Origin: Nitrospirota bacterium
Lineage (GTDB): Bacteria; Nitrospirota; Thermodesulfovibrionia; Thermodesulfovibrionales; UBA1546
DNA length: 37,315 bases
NCBI GenBank assembly: GCA_026387575.1
Contig: JAPLLK010000068.1
Location: 1 to 37,315, forward strand
Direction of reading: 5' to 3'
This document shows, one piece after another, positions 27,570 through 35,348 of the stretch. Under the pieces are notes generated by a model that was not told the DNA's origin, did not search any database, and saw only the letters and a program-made list of their open reading frames with translations. A program made the translations under genes and the position numbers. The number at the start of each line of letters is the position of its first letter. Positions within the stretch are counted from its first letter, which is position 1.

Positions 27570-28484
27570 CTATGCCAGCATCTCTTTGATTGTTAGTAAA
27601 ACCGACTTGCCAAGCGCCTGTAAATCATAACCTCCTTCAAGTGCAAAAATAACAGGAACCGCTGCGCATGACAATATGCTTTTCACTATTCCTCTTATTC
27701 CTTCGTCAGAAACCCTTATGCCTGACAGGTGGTCTTCGGTGCGGATGTCATAACCGGCAGACACAATGATAATATCCGGCGTGAACCTTCTTACAATATC
27801 AGGGAGCATATCTTGGTATATATGGAGGTAATCCTTATTGCCGGAACCGGAATTCAGAGGGACATTATAAGTGTATCCTTCGCCTTTGTCTTTTCCTCTT
27901 TCGGAGTTGCTGCCTGTTCCGGGATAATGAGGATACTCGTGGGTGCTGAAATAAAATACTGAATCATCTTCGTCAAACATATGCTGTGTGCCATTTCCGT
28001 GGTGGACATCAAAATCTATGATAAATATCTTTTTGTATCCTCTTTTCTGCGCATACCGCGCTCCGACTGCAACATTGTTGAATATGCAGAACCCCATCGC
28101 CTTTCCTGCCTCTGCGTGATGTCCCGGAGGCCTAATAGCGCAGAATGCCCTCTCAATCTCTTTATTTTTGCATCTGTCTATTGCCTCTATGACAGCGCCT
28201 GCCGCATACAGCGCAGCTTCAAGGCTGTTTTCAGACAGGTATGTGTCGGGATCAATATAGCCGGGCTCTGTTTTTTTGATTCTTTCAATGTACTCATGTT
28301 TATGCACAGCCTCAATCTCATTGAACTCAGCCTTGCGAGGTTTTATGTGTATGAGTTTGTCCCATATCTCTGAGGATTTAAGTGTGTCAATGATTGCGAT
28401 TAATCTTTCTTTGCATTCGGGGTGCCACCTCGGAGTTTCATGCCTGAGGAATACATCGTCATATATGAAGCCGACTTTTTTCAT
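27570..28484 (-). CDS. Histone deacetylase-like (AcuC/class II HDAC) amidohydrolase
   Basis: 304 residues from the ATG at 28484, which has AGGA 8 bases upstream; the longer open frame to 28877 overlaps the opposite gene and is not conserved-looking. Zn-dependent deacetylase fold with RPPGHHAE (118-125, catalytic His pair), DFDVHHGNGTQ (157-167, ligands Asp159 and His161), the third ligand Asp246 in SAGYD, and the transition-state Tyr286 in EGGYD. All catalytic residues are present. In bacteria such enzymes may deacetylate proteins (AcuC), polyamines or other small amides; the substrate is not evident. Divergent from the AICARFT gene across 93 bp. Confidence 0.9.
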   Translation of the reverse strand: MKKVGFIYDDVFLRHETPRWHPECKERLIAIIDTLKSSEIWDKLIHIKPRKAEFNEIEAVHKHEYIERIKKTEPGYIDPDTYLSENSLEAALYAAGAVIEAIDRCKNKEIERAFCAIRPPGHHAEAGKAMGFCIFNNVAVGARYAQKRGYKKIFIIDFDVHHGNGTQHMFDEDDSVFYFSTHEYPHYPGTGSNSERGKDKGEGYTYNVPLNSGSGNKDYLHIYQDMLPDIVRRFTPDIIIVSAGYDIRTEDHLSGIRVSDEGIRGIVKSILSCAAVPVIFALEGGYDLQALGKSVLLTIKEMLA

Positions 28485-28577
28485 TACTGGAATCCTAACA
28501 GATTTTAAAAATTCTTTCCTCATCTCTCTCTGTTCTGTTATTATAGCTGCACCTATTTTAAATCCCAAGGAGGTCTT

Positions 28578-29870
28578 ATGTCTGAACTCAAAAAAATGTA
28601 CCGCACTATTATGGATGACAATTTCCCTGATGATATGACAATAAAATTCGGGAATCAGACGCTTGTTTATAAAAAGCGTGCATGGAAGATACCTGATGAA
28701 AAAACAGGCGAGCTTATTGAGAAGGGGTTGCGCTACGGAGAAAATCCTGACCAGCAGGCGGCGATATACGAGCTGGTAAACGGCAATCTGATTCTCGGCG
28801 GATGCGAGTATATAAATCCCGGCAGCGGGCTTGTAAGCAGCATTACAGAAGAGGATATGATACAGGCAGGAAAACATCCCGGGAAAACTAATATGACAGA
28901 CCTTGATAATGGCTTAAACATACTAAAATATCTCACGAATAAACCTGCTGCTGTTATCTTGAAGCACAATAACCCATGCGGTGCAGCATACGGGAAGACA
29001 GTCTCAGAGGCGTACGAAAAAGCGAACATGGCAGACAGGATTGCAGCATTCGGCGGATGCCTTGTTGTAAACCGTGCGATGGATAAAAAAACAGCAGAGG
29101 CTGTTAACGAGAATTACCTTGAGGTTGTTGCAGCGCCTGATTTTGAGGAAGGTGCAGCAACGATACTTGCAAAAAGAAAGAATCTCAGGATTATAAAAGT
29201 TAAGAAGCTCAATGAGCTTGAAAAATACAGGAACTTCCGTTTTGTTGATTTCAAATCGTTGATTGACGGCGGCTTGATAGTCCAGCAGTCGCAATTAAGC
29301 AGGATAAAGAGCAAGGATGATTTTATGCCTGCAAAAACAACATACAAAGGTAAAGAATACGTCACTGAAAGGATGCCGACTGACAGGGAATACGAGGACA
29401 TGATTTTCGGCTGGAGCGTTGAGATGGGGATTACATCAAACTCGGTCATCTATGTGAAGAATGGAGAAACAGTTGGTATAGGCACAGGAGAGCAGGACAG
29501 GGTGGGCGTTGCGGAAATTGCCATTTTCAAGGCATATACAAAATATGCGGATGCATTATGTTTTAAGAACTACGGTATCCCTTACAAGACACTTGAAATG
29601 GAAGTTGCGCGGGGAGAAAGAGACGCAGGCCTGCTTCAGGAGATTGATAAAGAGACAAGGAAGAATAAGGGAGGGCTCATCGGCGCAGTGATGGTTTCGG
29701 ATGCGTTTTTTCCGTTCAGGGATGGAATTGATGTCGGAATAAAACAGGGTGTTACAGCAGTTGTCCAGCCCGGAGGCTCGGAGCGCGATTTTGAGGTTAT
29801 AGAGGCATGCAATCAGGCAGAGCCAAAAGTGGCAATGGTATTCACAGGACAGAGGGTATTCAAACATTAA
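28578..29870 (+). CDS. AICAR formyltransferase-type protein lacking the IMP cyclohydrolase domain
   Basis: 430 residues covering only the AICARFT half of PurH. LRYGENPDQQAAIYE (51-65), the KHNNPCG motif (129-135) with the catalytic Lys-His pair, FGGCLVVNR, the IGTGEQDRVG region and VQPGGSERDFEVI near the end are all AICARFT features. The N-terminal MGS-like domain that closes IMP is absent; residues 1-50 are a short, unrelated lead-in. It should formylate AICAR to FAICAR in purine synthesis, with cyclisation done by another protein. AAGGAGG lies 5 bases before the ATG at 28578. Followed by a cyclophilin gene 30 bp later. Confidence 0.85.
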   Translation: MSELKKMYRTIMDDNFPDDMTIKFGNQTLVYKKRAWKIPDEKTGELIEKGLRYGENPDQQAAIYELVNGNLILGGCEYINPGSGLVSSITEEDMIQAGKHPGKTNMTDLDNGLNILKYLTNKPAAVILKHNNPCGAAYGKTVSEAYEKANMADRIAAFGGCLVVNRAMDKKTAEAVNENYLEVVAAPDFEEGAATILAKRKNLRIIKVKKLNELEKYRNFRFVDFKSLIDGGLIVQQSQLSRIKSKDDFMPAKTTYKGKEYVTERMPTDREYEDMIFGWSVEMGITSNSVIYVKNGETVGIGTGEQDRVGVAEIAIFKAYTKYADALCFKNYGIPYKTLEMEVARGERDAGLLQEIDKETRKNKGGLIGAVMVSDAFFPFRDGIDVGIKQGVTAVVQPGGSERDFEVIEACNQAEPKVAMVFTGQRVFKH

Positions 29871-29900
29871 TATAAAATCACAAAAAAGGAGACTAATAAA

Positions 29901-30383
29901 ATGTCGGAAACAAAGGCAGCGATAGAGACTAAATTCGGGGCTATAGAGTTAAAATTTTTCCCTGATGTTGCTCCCAATCACGTTAATAATTTTATAGAGC
30001 TTGCAAAAAGAGGATTTTACGATGGCGCGACTTTTCACCGCGTAATCCCGGGTTTTATGATACAAGGAGGAGACCCAAATTCTAAAAGTCCTGACAAGTC
30101 AAAACATGGAATGGGAGGCCCCGGATATACGGTCAAGGCAGAATTCAATAGCAAGCCGCATAAGAGAGGAACACTCTCTGCTGCTCGGTCTGCCAATCCG
30201 GACAGCGCGGGTTCCCAGTTTTTCATCTGTGTGGCGGATGCGCCTTTCCTTGACAGGCAGTACACGGTATTCGGAGAGGTGGTTTCAGGCATGGATGTGG
30301 TGGACAAGATAGTGAATCAGCCAAGGGACGCAAGCGACAATCCTGATGAGAGGATTGAAATGAAAGTAAAAAGTGTGGAATAG
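29901..30383 (+). CDS. Cyclophilin-type peptidyl-prolyl isomerase, cytosolic
   Basis: 160 residues, no signal peptide. The cyclophilin core is complete: FFPDVAPNHVNNFIELA, FHRVIPGFMIQGGDP (active-site Arg in FHRV), SAGSQFFICV and FGEVVSGMDVVDKI. It catalyses proline cis-trans isomerisation during protein folding. AAGGAGA precedes the ATG. Codon use (five ATA among eight Ile codons counted) matches the resident genome, unlike the small genes downstream. A REP-like element starts 18 bases after the stop. Confidence 0.93.
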   Translation: MSETKAAIETKFGAIELKFFPDVAPNHVNNFIELAKRGFYDGATFHRVIPGFMIQGGDPNSKSPDKSKHGMGGPGYTVKAEFNSKPHKRGTLSAARSANPDSAGSQFFICVADAPFLDRQYTVFGEVVSGMDVVDKIVNQPRDASDNPDERIEMKVKSVE

Positions 30384-30400
30384 AGATTTTTCAGCATTTT

Positions 30401-30466
30401 GTCATTCCCGCTTGTCGGGAATCCTTCTTTTAAAAGAGAAAAGATTCTGGACAAGCCGGAATGACA
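30401..30466. repeat. REP-like double hairpin, copy A3
   Basis: Best copy of family A: the left hairpin is ATTCCCG-CTTGT-CGGGAAT and the right hairpin ATTCTGG-ACAAG-CCGGAAT (one G-T pair), flanked by GTC and GAC. It sits just after the cyclophilin stop. Confidence 0.85.
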
Positions 30467-30643
30467 CTACATAAAAATGTAAAGAACTGTTACAGACAGG
30501 ACAGAGCATCGTGGTTTGTGCTCTTAGCCGCCGTTGCAGGCAGATTACAAATAGGAACGTGTCATTTAAAATCTAACCTTTCAAACCCGATGAAATGCTC
30601 TCTTCCGGCGAAAGTTGTGGACTCGAGGCGAGGCCTCATCCTT
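30467..30643. other. Non-coding stretch with no recognised feature
   Basis: This lies after the REP-like copy and before the DUF2892 gene. A 62-codon plus-strand frame (30461-30649) has no Shine-Dalgarno and no recognisable protein pattern. I see no tRNA, terminator with a U-run, or convincing promoter. Base composition is closer to the following acquired-looking genes than to the cyclophilin gene. Confidence 0.4.
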
Positions 30644-30853
30644 CTATGACTTGCTTTCTTTCCGGGTCGAAAGGCCCAAAGCCTTGTAGATTGGGCAAAA
30701 ACCTACAAGACTCGTCAGCAGGAAAACCACGGCGATAACGCCCAACACGATAGCAACGGTGCCGCTGATCTGTGCACTGAAGTAAAGCGCGGCAATCATC
30801 ACCGCGATGACTGTTCGGATAACCCGGTCAATTGTTCCCATGTTTTTCTTCAT
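30644..30853 (-). CDS. DUF2892 (YgaP-like transmembrane domain) small membrane protein
   Basis: 69 residues: MKKNMGTIDRVIRTVIAVMI start, two hydrophobic helices and the ending FLLTSLVGFCPIYKALGLST, the DUF2892 pattern with its conserved G-x-C-P. In larger proteins this domain anchors rhodanese modules; alone its function is unknown. AAAGGAGGTGA lies 7 bases before the ATG. Its codon use differs from the neighbours: eight Ile codons are ATC (6) or ATT (2) with no ATA, and all three Arg are CGN, whereas nearby genes favour ATA and AGG. It looks horizontally acquired. Confidence 0.85.
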   Translation of the reverse strand: MKKNMGTIDRVIRTVIAVMIAALYFSAQISGTVAIVLGVIAVVFLLTSLVGFCPIYKALGLSTRKESKS

Positions 30854-30885
30854 TTTGGTTCACCTCCTTTCTGAATGAGAGTCTA

Positions 30886-30975
30886 TCAAAATAACCATTG
30901 GATAAGAAGAACAATCCCGCTGATCACGCCAATACAAAGTAGACAGGCTATAATGAATTTAACAATTTTTGGCAT
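30886..30975 (-). CDS. 29-residue single-helix membrane peptide
   Basis: I found this short frame by reading the strand. It begins MPKIVKFIIACLLCIGVISG and continues as one hydrophobic helix ending LIQWLF. GAGGA lies 8 bases before the ATG, and an extended -10 box is 64 bases upstream. It ends 33 bp before the DUF2892 gene on the same strand, so the two may form a small membrane-protein operon. No homology is recognised. It could be a genuine small protein or a leader peptide for the DUF2892 gene. Confidence 0.5.
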   Translation of the reverse strand: MPKIVKFIIACLLCIGVISGIVLLIQWLF

Positions 30976-31038
30976 AATGTTTCCTCATCTTACCATTGAA
31001 CATCTTCAATAACGATGAGCAGGAGTAAGTGATAGGAT

Positions 31039-31047
31039 ATTATAGCA
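31039..31047 (-). promoter_or_regulatory. Extended -10 promoter element for the small membrane proteins
   Basis: TGCTATAAT on the minus strand (TGn-TATAAT). There is no good -35, as expected for an extended -10 promoter. The transcript would begin near 31032. Confidence 0.45.
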
Positions 31048-31140
31048 ATTCTTATTGAAAGCGACTGTTATCCTGCCTGAGTTGTCCTTGTTGATGATTA
31101 TCCCTGCCATTCAGAAGAATTCTATCAATCCAGCTTTTTC

Positions 31141-31170
31141 TTGTCAATCTCTCTTTTGCAGGGATATAAT
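31141..31170 (+). promoter_or_regulatory. Promoter of rsmE
   Basis: TTGTCA (31141-31146), 18-base spacer, TATAAT (31165-31170). The predicted start near 31177 leaves a short leader containing AAAGGA before the ATG at 31191. The rest of the 215-base gap upstream to the 29-residue gene shows no other feature than the opposing -10 at 31039. Confidence 0.72.
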
Positions 31171-31190
31171 ACAAACAGTCAAAGGACGAA

Positions 31191-31955
31191 ATGCGAATAA
31201 TATTGAAAAAAGAAGAGATTAAGGGGAACAGGATAACTATATCAGGTGAAAAGGCGCGATACCTTATATCTGTGCTGAGGTGCAGTGCAGGCGATGAACT
31301 TCAGGTCTTTGACGGCGAGGGAAGTTTTTATAAATCTAAAGTTGCGGGGCTTGAAAATAAAAAAGTAATCATAGATTTGTTAGAAAGGATTTCTCTCAAT
31401 GCTGAATCGCCTCTTAATCTTACACTTGTTCAGGGGATTCTCAAAGGAGAAAAGATGGATATGGTCATCCAGAAGGCGACAGAACTCGGCGTTAAGGAGA
31501 TAATCCCTGCTGTTACAGAGAGAAGCCAGATAAGGCATACAAGAAAAGTTTACAGGTGGAGAAAGATTGCAGAAGAGGCGTCAAGGCAGAGCGGAAGGAC
31601 AATGATTCCTGTTGTGCATGAGCCGATAGAGTTTAATTCACTGTTTGCTGTTCACTATTCGCTGCCATTAAGCGGTTTTATCTTCTGGGAGGATGGCGGA
31701 TTGCCTTTAAAAGAAGCAATAGAAAAGATGCAAGATGCAAGAGAAAATCTTTCTAACCATCCTGAAGCGTGCATCATGAATCCTGCATCGCTTTATCTCT
31801 TGATCGGTCCTGAGGGGGGATTTTCGGAAGAAGAGGTCAATCTTACAGTCTCTAAAGAGTTGATTGCAGTATCATTAGGAAAACGCATTCTTCGCGCCGA
31901 GACAGCGGCAATTTCAGCAGTGGCGCTTATCCAGTTTTTACTAGGAGATATTTAG
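31191..31955 (+). CDS. rsmE: 16S rRNA (uracil-1498-N3)-methyltransferase with repeat-derived insertions
   Basis: SPOUT-class enzyme that methylates U1498 of 16S rRNA using SAM. 254 residues: N-terminal PUA-like domain (1-70), LTLVQGILKGEKMDMVIQKATELGV (key residues of RsmE), VTERSQ, and the knot region LLIGPEGGFSEEEV (204-217) and LGKRILRAETAA. Two segments are repeat-derived: residues 148-158 (FNSLFAVHYSL, family C) and 179-200 (KMQDARENL...EACIMNPAS, family B). Both lie in loops between conserved strands, before the knot, so activity is probably kept. Its stop is one base from the convergent small gene. Confidence 0.93.
   Translation: MRIILKKEEIKGNRITISGEKARYLISVLRCSAGDELQVFDGEGSFYKSKVAGLENKKVIIDLLERISLNAESPLNLTLVQGILKGEKMDMVIQKATELGVKEIIPAVTERSQIRHTRKVYRWRKIAEEASRQSGRTMIPVVHEPIEFNSLFAVHYSLPLSGFIFWEDGGLPLKEAIEKMQDARENLSNHPEACIMNPASLYLLIGPEGGFSEEEVNLTVSKELIAVSLGKRILRAETAAISAVALIQFLLGDI
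31637..31790. repeat. C2 and B4 repeats inside rsmE
   Basis: C2 is 31637-31665 (TTCACTGTTTGCTGTTCACT then ATTCGCTGC). B4 is 31727-31790, AGATGCAAGATGCAAG followed after a gap by GCGTGCATCATGAATCCTGC. B4 is translated in the same frame as in ThiL: (K)MQD...CIMN-x-AS. Confidence 0.7.
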
Positions 31956-31956
31956 C

Positions 31957-32136
31957 TCAGTTTTCTTTTTCTTTTATAGAGATTATTTTTTCCACAGGGA
32001 TGGCTATCCAGCCTGACTCAGCCTCAATATAGACCTCTGTTTCTCCGATTTCAATAAGCTTGCCTTTGTAGGTAGTCTCCAAAGCTAAAACTTCTACATC
32101 TTTCCCGACAAGGTCCTGCAATTTTTTCTCCTTCAA
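31957..32136 (-). CDS. 59-residue beta-rich (Sm-like?) small protein
   Basis: Translated by hand from the minus strand: a 59-residue frame running from a TTG start to a TGA, upstream stop TGA in frame. Sequence features: KEKKLQDLVGKDVEVLALET, TTYKGKLIEIGETEVYIEAE and SGWIAIPVEKIISIKEKEN. The alternation suggests a five-strand SH3/Sm-like barrel, as in LSm or small regulatory RNA-binding proteins, but I do not recognise a named family. AGGGGAT lies about 7 bases before the TTG, and a hairpin (32148-32165) covers part of it. Convergent with rsmE; der is upstream on the same strand, separated by a REP-like copy. Confidence 0.6.
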   Translation of the reverse strand: MKEKKLQDLVGKDVEVLALETTYKGKLIEIGETEVYIEAESGWIAIPVEKIISIKEKEN

Positions 32137-32147
32137 CTTGATTATCC

Positions 32148-32165
32148 CCTGTAGTTTGCTACAGG
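32148..32165 (-). promoter_or_regulatory. Hairpin overlapping the ribosome-binding site of the 59-residue gene
   Basis: CCTGTAG-CAAA-CTACAGG on the minus strand, a 7-bp stem with a four-base loop. The 3' arm contains the first part of the AGGGG Shine-Dalgarno, so folding would mask it. It could also serve as a stem that terminates readthrough from der, though no U-run follows. Confidence 0.5.
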
Positions 32166-32177
32166 TTCCAATATTAT

Positions 32178-32237
32178 GTCATTCTGGCTTGTCCAGAATC
32201 TTTCTTCCAGAGGGATTTTCGACAAGCGGGAATGACA
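32178..32237. repeat. REP-like double hairpin, copy A4
   Basis: The left hairpin is ATTCTGG-CTTGT-CCAGAAT: both stem arms differ from copy A3 in a way that keeps pairing. The right hairpin is degraded on its left arm (TTTTCG-ACAAG-CGGGAAT). Flanks are GTC and GAC. Confidence 0.8.
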
Positions 32238-32252
32238 ACAAATAGAGATTCA

Positions 32253-32270
32253 TTTTAACTTTTAACTTGT
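32253..32270. repeat. TTAACTTTTAACTTG repeat at the der stop, copy D6
   Basis: The tract encodes the last residues of Der (KQVKS) and its TAA stop on the minus strand. Similar to D1 and D4. Confidence 0.5.
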
Positions 32271-33574
32271 TTTTTCACTTTCTTATATATCCTTACCGGC
32301 GTGCCTCTGAAAGAGAACCTTTCCCTAAGGCATTTTTCGATATACCTTACATAGGATTCTTTTATCCCTGCAGGATAGTTGCTGAAAATTACGAATGCCG
32401 GCGGCTCTGTTCCTATCTGGGTCATATAAGGAATCTTTACCTGCCTGCCTTTATACAGAGACAGAGGGATGCCTGAAGTAACGTCCTTTATGAATCTATT
32501 TATCTCAGGCGTTGGTATCCTCTTTTTTCTTTCAGCAATTATTTCATCAATTACAGGAAATATTTTTGTAATCCTCTTTTTTTCCATCCCTGACACTGAA
32601 ATTGCCGGCGCATGATTCAGGAACCACATTTTTCTCTGCAGTTCCGCAATAATTTTTTTATAGGCAGTTTCCGGTTCGTGCACAATGTCCCATTTGTTAA
32701 GGAGGAATATGGCGCCCTTTGCGTATCTTTCAACAATGCCCGCAATGTTCTGATCCTGTTCTGTTATTCCGGCGGAAGCATCAAGAACGATGAGAGCAAT
32801 GTCGCATCTCTCTATGCTCCGTATTGCTCTTACCGCTGAAAACCTTTCAATAGAAAATCCGAGTTTACCTTTTTTTCTTATGCCGGCCGTATCAATTATC
32901 AGATATTTATTTTTATAGTATGAACAGACAGAGTCAACTGCATCTCGCGTGGTTCCAGGCAAAGGACTTACTATCATCCTCTTTTTGCCAAGGAGCGCGT
33001 TTATAAGCGTTGACTTGCCTACATTAGGCCTTCCGACAACAGCAATCCGAGGGTATGCTGATTCCTCTTTGCTTAATTGAGGCAGAAGCGAGGCAATCCT
33101 GTCCATGAGTTCTCCGAATTCATAACCTGTAGCAGCTGATACGGGAAGGAGTTCATTAGTGCCTAATGCATAGAAATCATAGAGCCTCTCTTCTCTTTTA
33201 GGAGTGTCTATCTTGTTCACAACCCATAATATCTTTTTGCCCGAAGCCCGTAATGTTTTTGAGAGTTCAATGTCAGCAGGCGTAAGCCCTTCTTTACCGT
33301 CAAGGAGATGTATTATGACATCTGCCTCTTCAATCGCAAACGCTGCCTGCTCCTTCATCTGCTTTGAGATGTCCCCTGAAGGCTCAGTGTAAAATCCTCC
33401 TGTGTCAACTGCAATAAATGCCTTGTCTTCCCATACAGCCTCCATATAGTTCCTGTCTCTGGTTACATCAGGCACATTTTCAACAATAGCGGCAGAAGAA
33501 CCAACCATCCTGTTAAAGAGGGTAGATTTGCCTACATTTGTCCTTCCAACAATTACAACATAAGGTCTTGCCAT
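32255..33574 (-). CDS. der: Ribosome biogenesis GTPase Der (EngA)
   Basis: Tandem-G-domain GTPase needed for 50S subunit assembly, 439 residues from the ATG at 33574. Both P-loops are intact: GRTNVGKS (10-17) and GRPNVGKS (181-188). DTGG and DTAG G3 motifs, NKID and NKWD G4 motifs and the C-terminal KH-like domain (about 350-435) are all present. GGTGA sits 5 bases before the ATG; the GTG at 33583 lies inside that box and is less likely. The extreme C-terminus is encoded by a D-family repeat. Last of the leuA-leuC-ridA-der run. Confidence 0.96.
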   Translation of the reverse strand: MARPYVVIVGRTNVGKSTLFNRMVGSSAAIVENVPDVTRDRNYMEAVWEDKAFIAVDTGGFYTEPSGDISKQMKEQAAFAIEEADVIIHLLDGKEGLTPADIELSKTLRASGKKILWVVNKIDTPKREERLYDFYALGTNELLPVSAATGYEFGELMDRIASLLPQLSKEESAYPRIAVVGRPNVGKSTLINALLGKKRMIVSPLPGTTRDAVDSVCSYYKNKYLIIDTAGIRKKGKLGFSIERFSAVRAIRSIERCDIALIVLDASAGITEQDQNIAGIVERYAKGAIFLLNKWDIVHEPETAYKKIIAELQRKMWFLNHAPAISVSGMEKKRITKIFPVIDEIIAERKKRIPTPEINRFIKDVTSGIPLSLYKGRQVKIPYMTQIGTEPPAFVIFSNYPAGIKESYVRYIEKCLRERFSFRGTPVRIYKKVKKQVKS

Positions 33575-33628
33575 AAAATTCACCGGTTCTTAAATTTTTC
33601 ACCAAATGCAGCACAGTCAGATTGTCAG

Positions 33629-34090
33629 CTACGAAACTTCAAAGATAAATTCAAGTTCAACAGGTGAATTGAGAGGAAGGACATTTACTCCAACTGCTGC
33701 TCGCGCATGTCTTCCCACTTCCCCGAAAATCTCAAGCATGAAATCAGAAGCAGCGTTAAGGACCTTCGGCTGTTCTGTAAAATCAGGCGCTGATGAAACA
33801 TAGCCTGTTATTTTTACACACCGCCTGATTTTATTAAGGGTTCCAAGATTTGATTTCAAAATCGCGAGGGCGTTTATGGCTGCTGTGCGCGCATCTTCCC
33901 TTGCTTCATCAACAGTCACCTTATCTCCAACACGTCCCTCTCTTGAAAGTTTGCCTTTCACCAAAGGCAGTATTCCGCTTAAAAAAACAAGATTGCCCGT
34001 CCTGACAAGCGGTATGTAAGAGCCGAGAGGCTTTGGTGCCTCAGGCAGTTCAATGCCGAGTTGTTTCAGCCGTTCTTCAGGTGTCATCAT
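33629..34090 (-). CDS. RidA/YjgF-family protein (~150-aa subgroup)
   Basis: 153 residues. RidA-family proteins hydrolyse reactive enamine/imine intermediates made by PLP enzymes; some subgroups have other or unknown roles. The N-terminus [20 protein letters not shown] and the [20 protein letters not shown] segment put it in the longer subgroup, and the Arg of HARAAVG lies where catalytic Arg105 of E. coli RidA falls. The ATG at 34090 overlaps the leuC stop (ATGATGA), so it is translated with leuC. This links it to branched-chain amino acid synthesis, where RidA is known to protect enzymes. Confidence 0.88.
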   Translation of the reverse strand: MMTPEERLKQLGIELPEAPKPLGSYIPLVRTGNLVFLSGILPLVKGKLSREGRVGDKVTVDEAREDARTAAINALAILKSNLGTLNKIRRCVKITGYVSSAPDFTEQPKVLNAASDFMLEIFGEVGRHARAAVGVNVLPLNSPVELEFIFEVS

Positions 34091-35346
34091 AATCCTAGTT
34101 CCTCAGGAGTCCCAATCCTTCCGAGAACTGCTGATGCAGCGGCAACCGCAGGATTAGACAGATACACTTCACTCTCAGGATGTCCCATCCTGCCGACAAA
34201 GTTTCTATTGGTTGTTGCAAGCGCTCTTTCGCCTTTTGCGAGTATCCCCATGTGTCCTCCAAGACACGGACCGCATGTGGGTGTAGAGACAACTGCCTCA
34301 GCATCTATGAATATGTCCAGAAGCTTTTCCTTCATAGCCTGTTTGTATATCTGCTGTGTGGCAGGGATCACTATCATCCTTACATTAGGATTAACTTTTC
34401 TGCCTTTAATCACCTCTGCAGCCTCTCTTAAATCCTCAAGCCTTCCGTTTGTGCATGAGCCGACTACCACCTGATCTATCGCAACTTCAAACAGTTCAGC
34501 AGCGGGTTTTGTATTTGACGGAAGGTGAGGGCAGGACACTGTCAGCGGTATCTTTGAGCAATCGTATTCTCTGGTTTCAACATACTTTGAGTTTTTATCG
34601 GATTTGTATAATTTAAATTCCCGCTTTGCCCTTCCTTTTACGTATTTTTTTGTAATCTTATCAGGAATTATTATTCCGTTTTTTCCGCCTGCCTCAATTG
34701 CCATGTTGCACATTGTCAGCCTTCCGTACATAGGAAGACTGCTTATAACTTCCCCTTCAAATTCCATTGCCATGTATAAAGCTCCGTCAACTCCGATATC
34801 GCCTATTGTATGAAGTATAAGGTCTTTTCCTCCGACCCATTTGTTGAGTTTGCCATAGTATATGAATTTCATTGACTCAGGAACCTTGAACCAGCACTCG
34901 CCTGTTGCCATTGCGGATGCAACATCTGTTGAGCCTACTCCTGTTGAGAATGCGCCTAATGCTCCGTATGTGCATGTATGGCTGTCAGCGCCTATCACAA
35001 GGTCTCCGGGGACGACAAGCCCCTGCTCCGGAAGTAACGCATGTTCAATTCCCATTCTGCCAACCTCAAAGTAAAGGTCGAGATTATATTCTTTTGAGAA
35101 ATCGCGGAGCATCTTGCACTGCTCGGCAGCTTTTATATCTTTCTGCGGCGCAAAATGGTCAGGGATAAATGCGATGCGGTTTCTGTCAAAGACGTTTTTT
35201 GCGCCTATCTTCTTAAATTCCTGTATTGCTATTGGCGCAGTAATGTCATTTGCAAGAATCAGATCAACCTTTGCATTGATGAGTTCTCCGGGCTCAACCT
35301 TTTTTTTGCCTGCATGTGCGGCGAGTATTTTCTCTGTTATGGTCAT
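34087..35346 (-). CDS. leuC: 3-isopropylmalate dehydratase large subunit
   Basis: Isomerises 2-isopropylmalate to 3-isopropylmalate (leucine synthesis) with a LeuD small subunit, which is not visible here. 419 residues, the shorter LeuC/HacA type of archaea and some bacteria. Fe-S ligands are Cys298 in GSCTNGR, Cys358 and Cys361 in [22 protein letters not shown] and the RNFVGRMGH segment are conserved aconitase-superfamily motifs. This subclass may also accept citramalate-derived substrates, so it could serve isoleucine synthesis with CimA. It begins 2 bp after the leuA stop and overlaps ridA. Confidence 0.94.
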   Translation of the reverse strand: MTITEKILAAHAGKKKVEPGELINAKVDLILANDITAPIAIQEFKKIGAKNVFDRNRIAFIPDHFAPQKDIKAAEQCKMLRDFSKEYNLDLYFEVGRMGIEHALLPEQGLVVPGDLVIGADSHTCTYGALGAFSTGVGSTDVASAMATGECWFKVPESMKFIYYGKLNKWVGGKDLILHTIGDIGVDGALYMAMEFEGEVISSLPMYGRLTMCNMAIEAGGKNGIIIPDKITKKYVKGRAKREFKLYKSDKNSKYVETREYDCSKIPLTVSCPHLPSNTKPAAELFEVAIDQVVVGSCTNGRLEDLREAAEVIKGRKVNPNVRMIVIPATQQIYKQAMKEKLLDIFIDAEAVVSTPTCGPCLGGHMGILAKGERALATTNRNFVGRMGHPESEVYLSNPAVAAASAVLGRIGTPEELGL

Positions 35347-35348
35347 CT

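Noticed and set aside
28485-28877. Extended start for the deacetylase-like gene
   Set aside because: The extra 131 codons overlap the start of the opposite-strand AICARFT gene, look unlike any HDAC N-terminus, and the ATG at 28484 has a ribosome-binding site and a family-typical start.
30461-30649. 62-codon plus-strand frame
   Set aside because: It begins inside a REP-like element, has no Shine-Dalgarno and no recognisable protein pattern.
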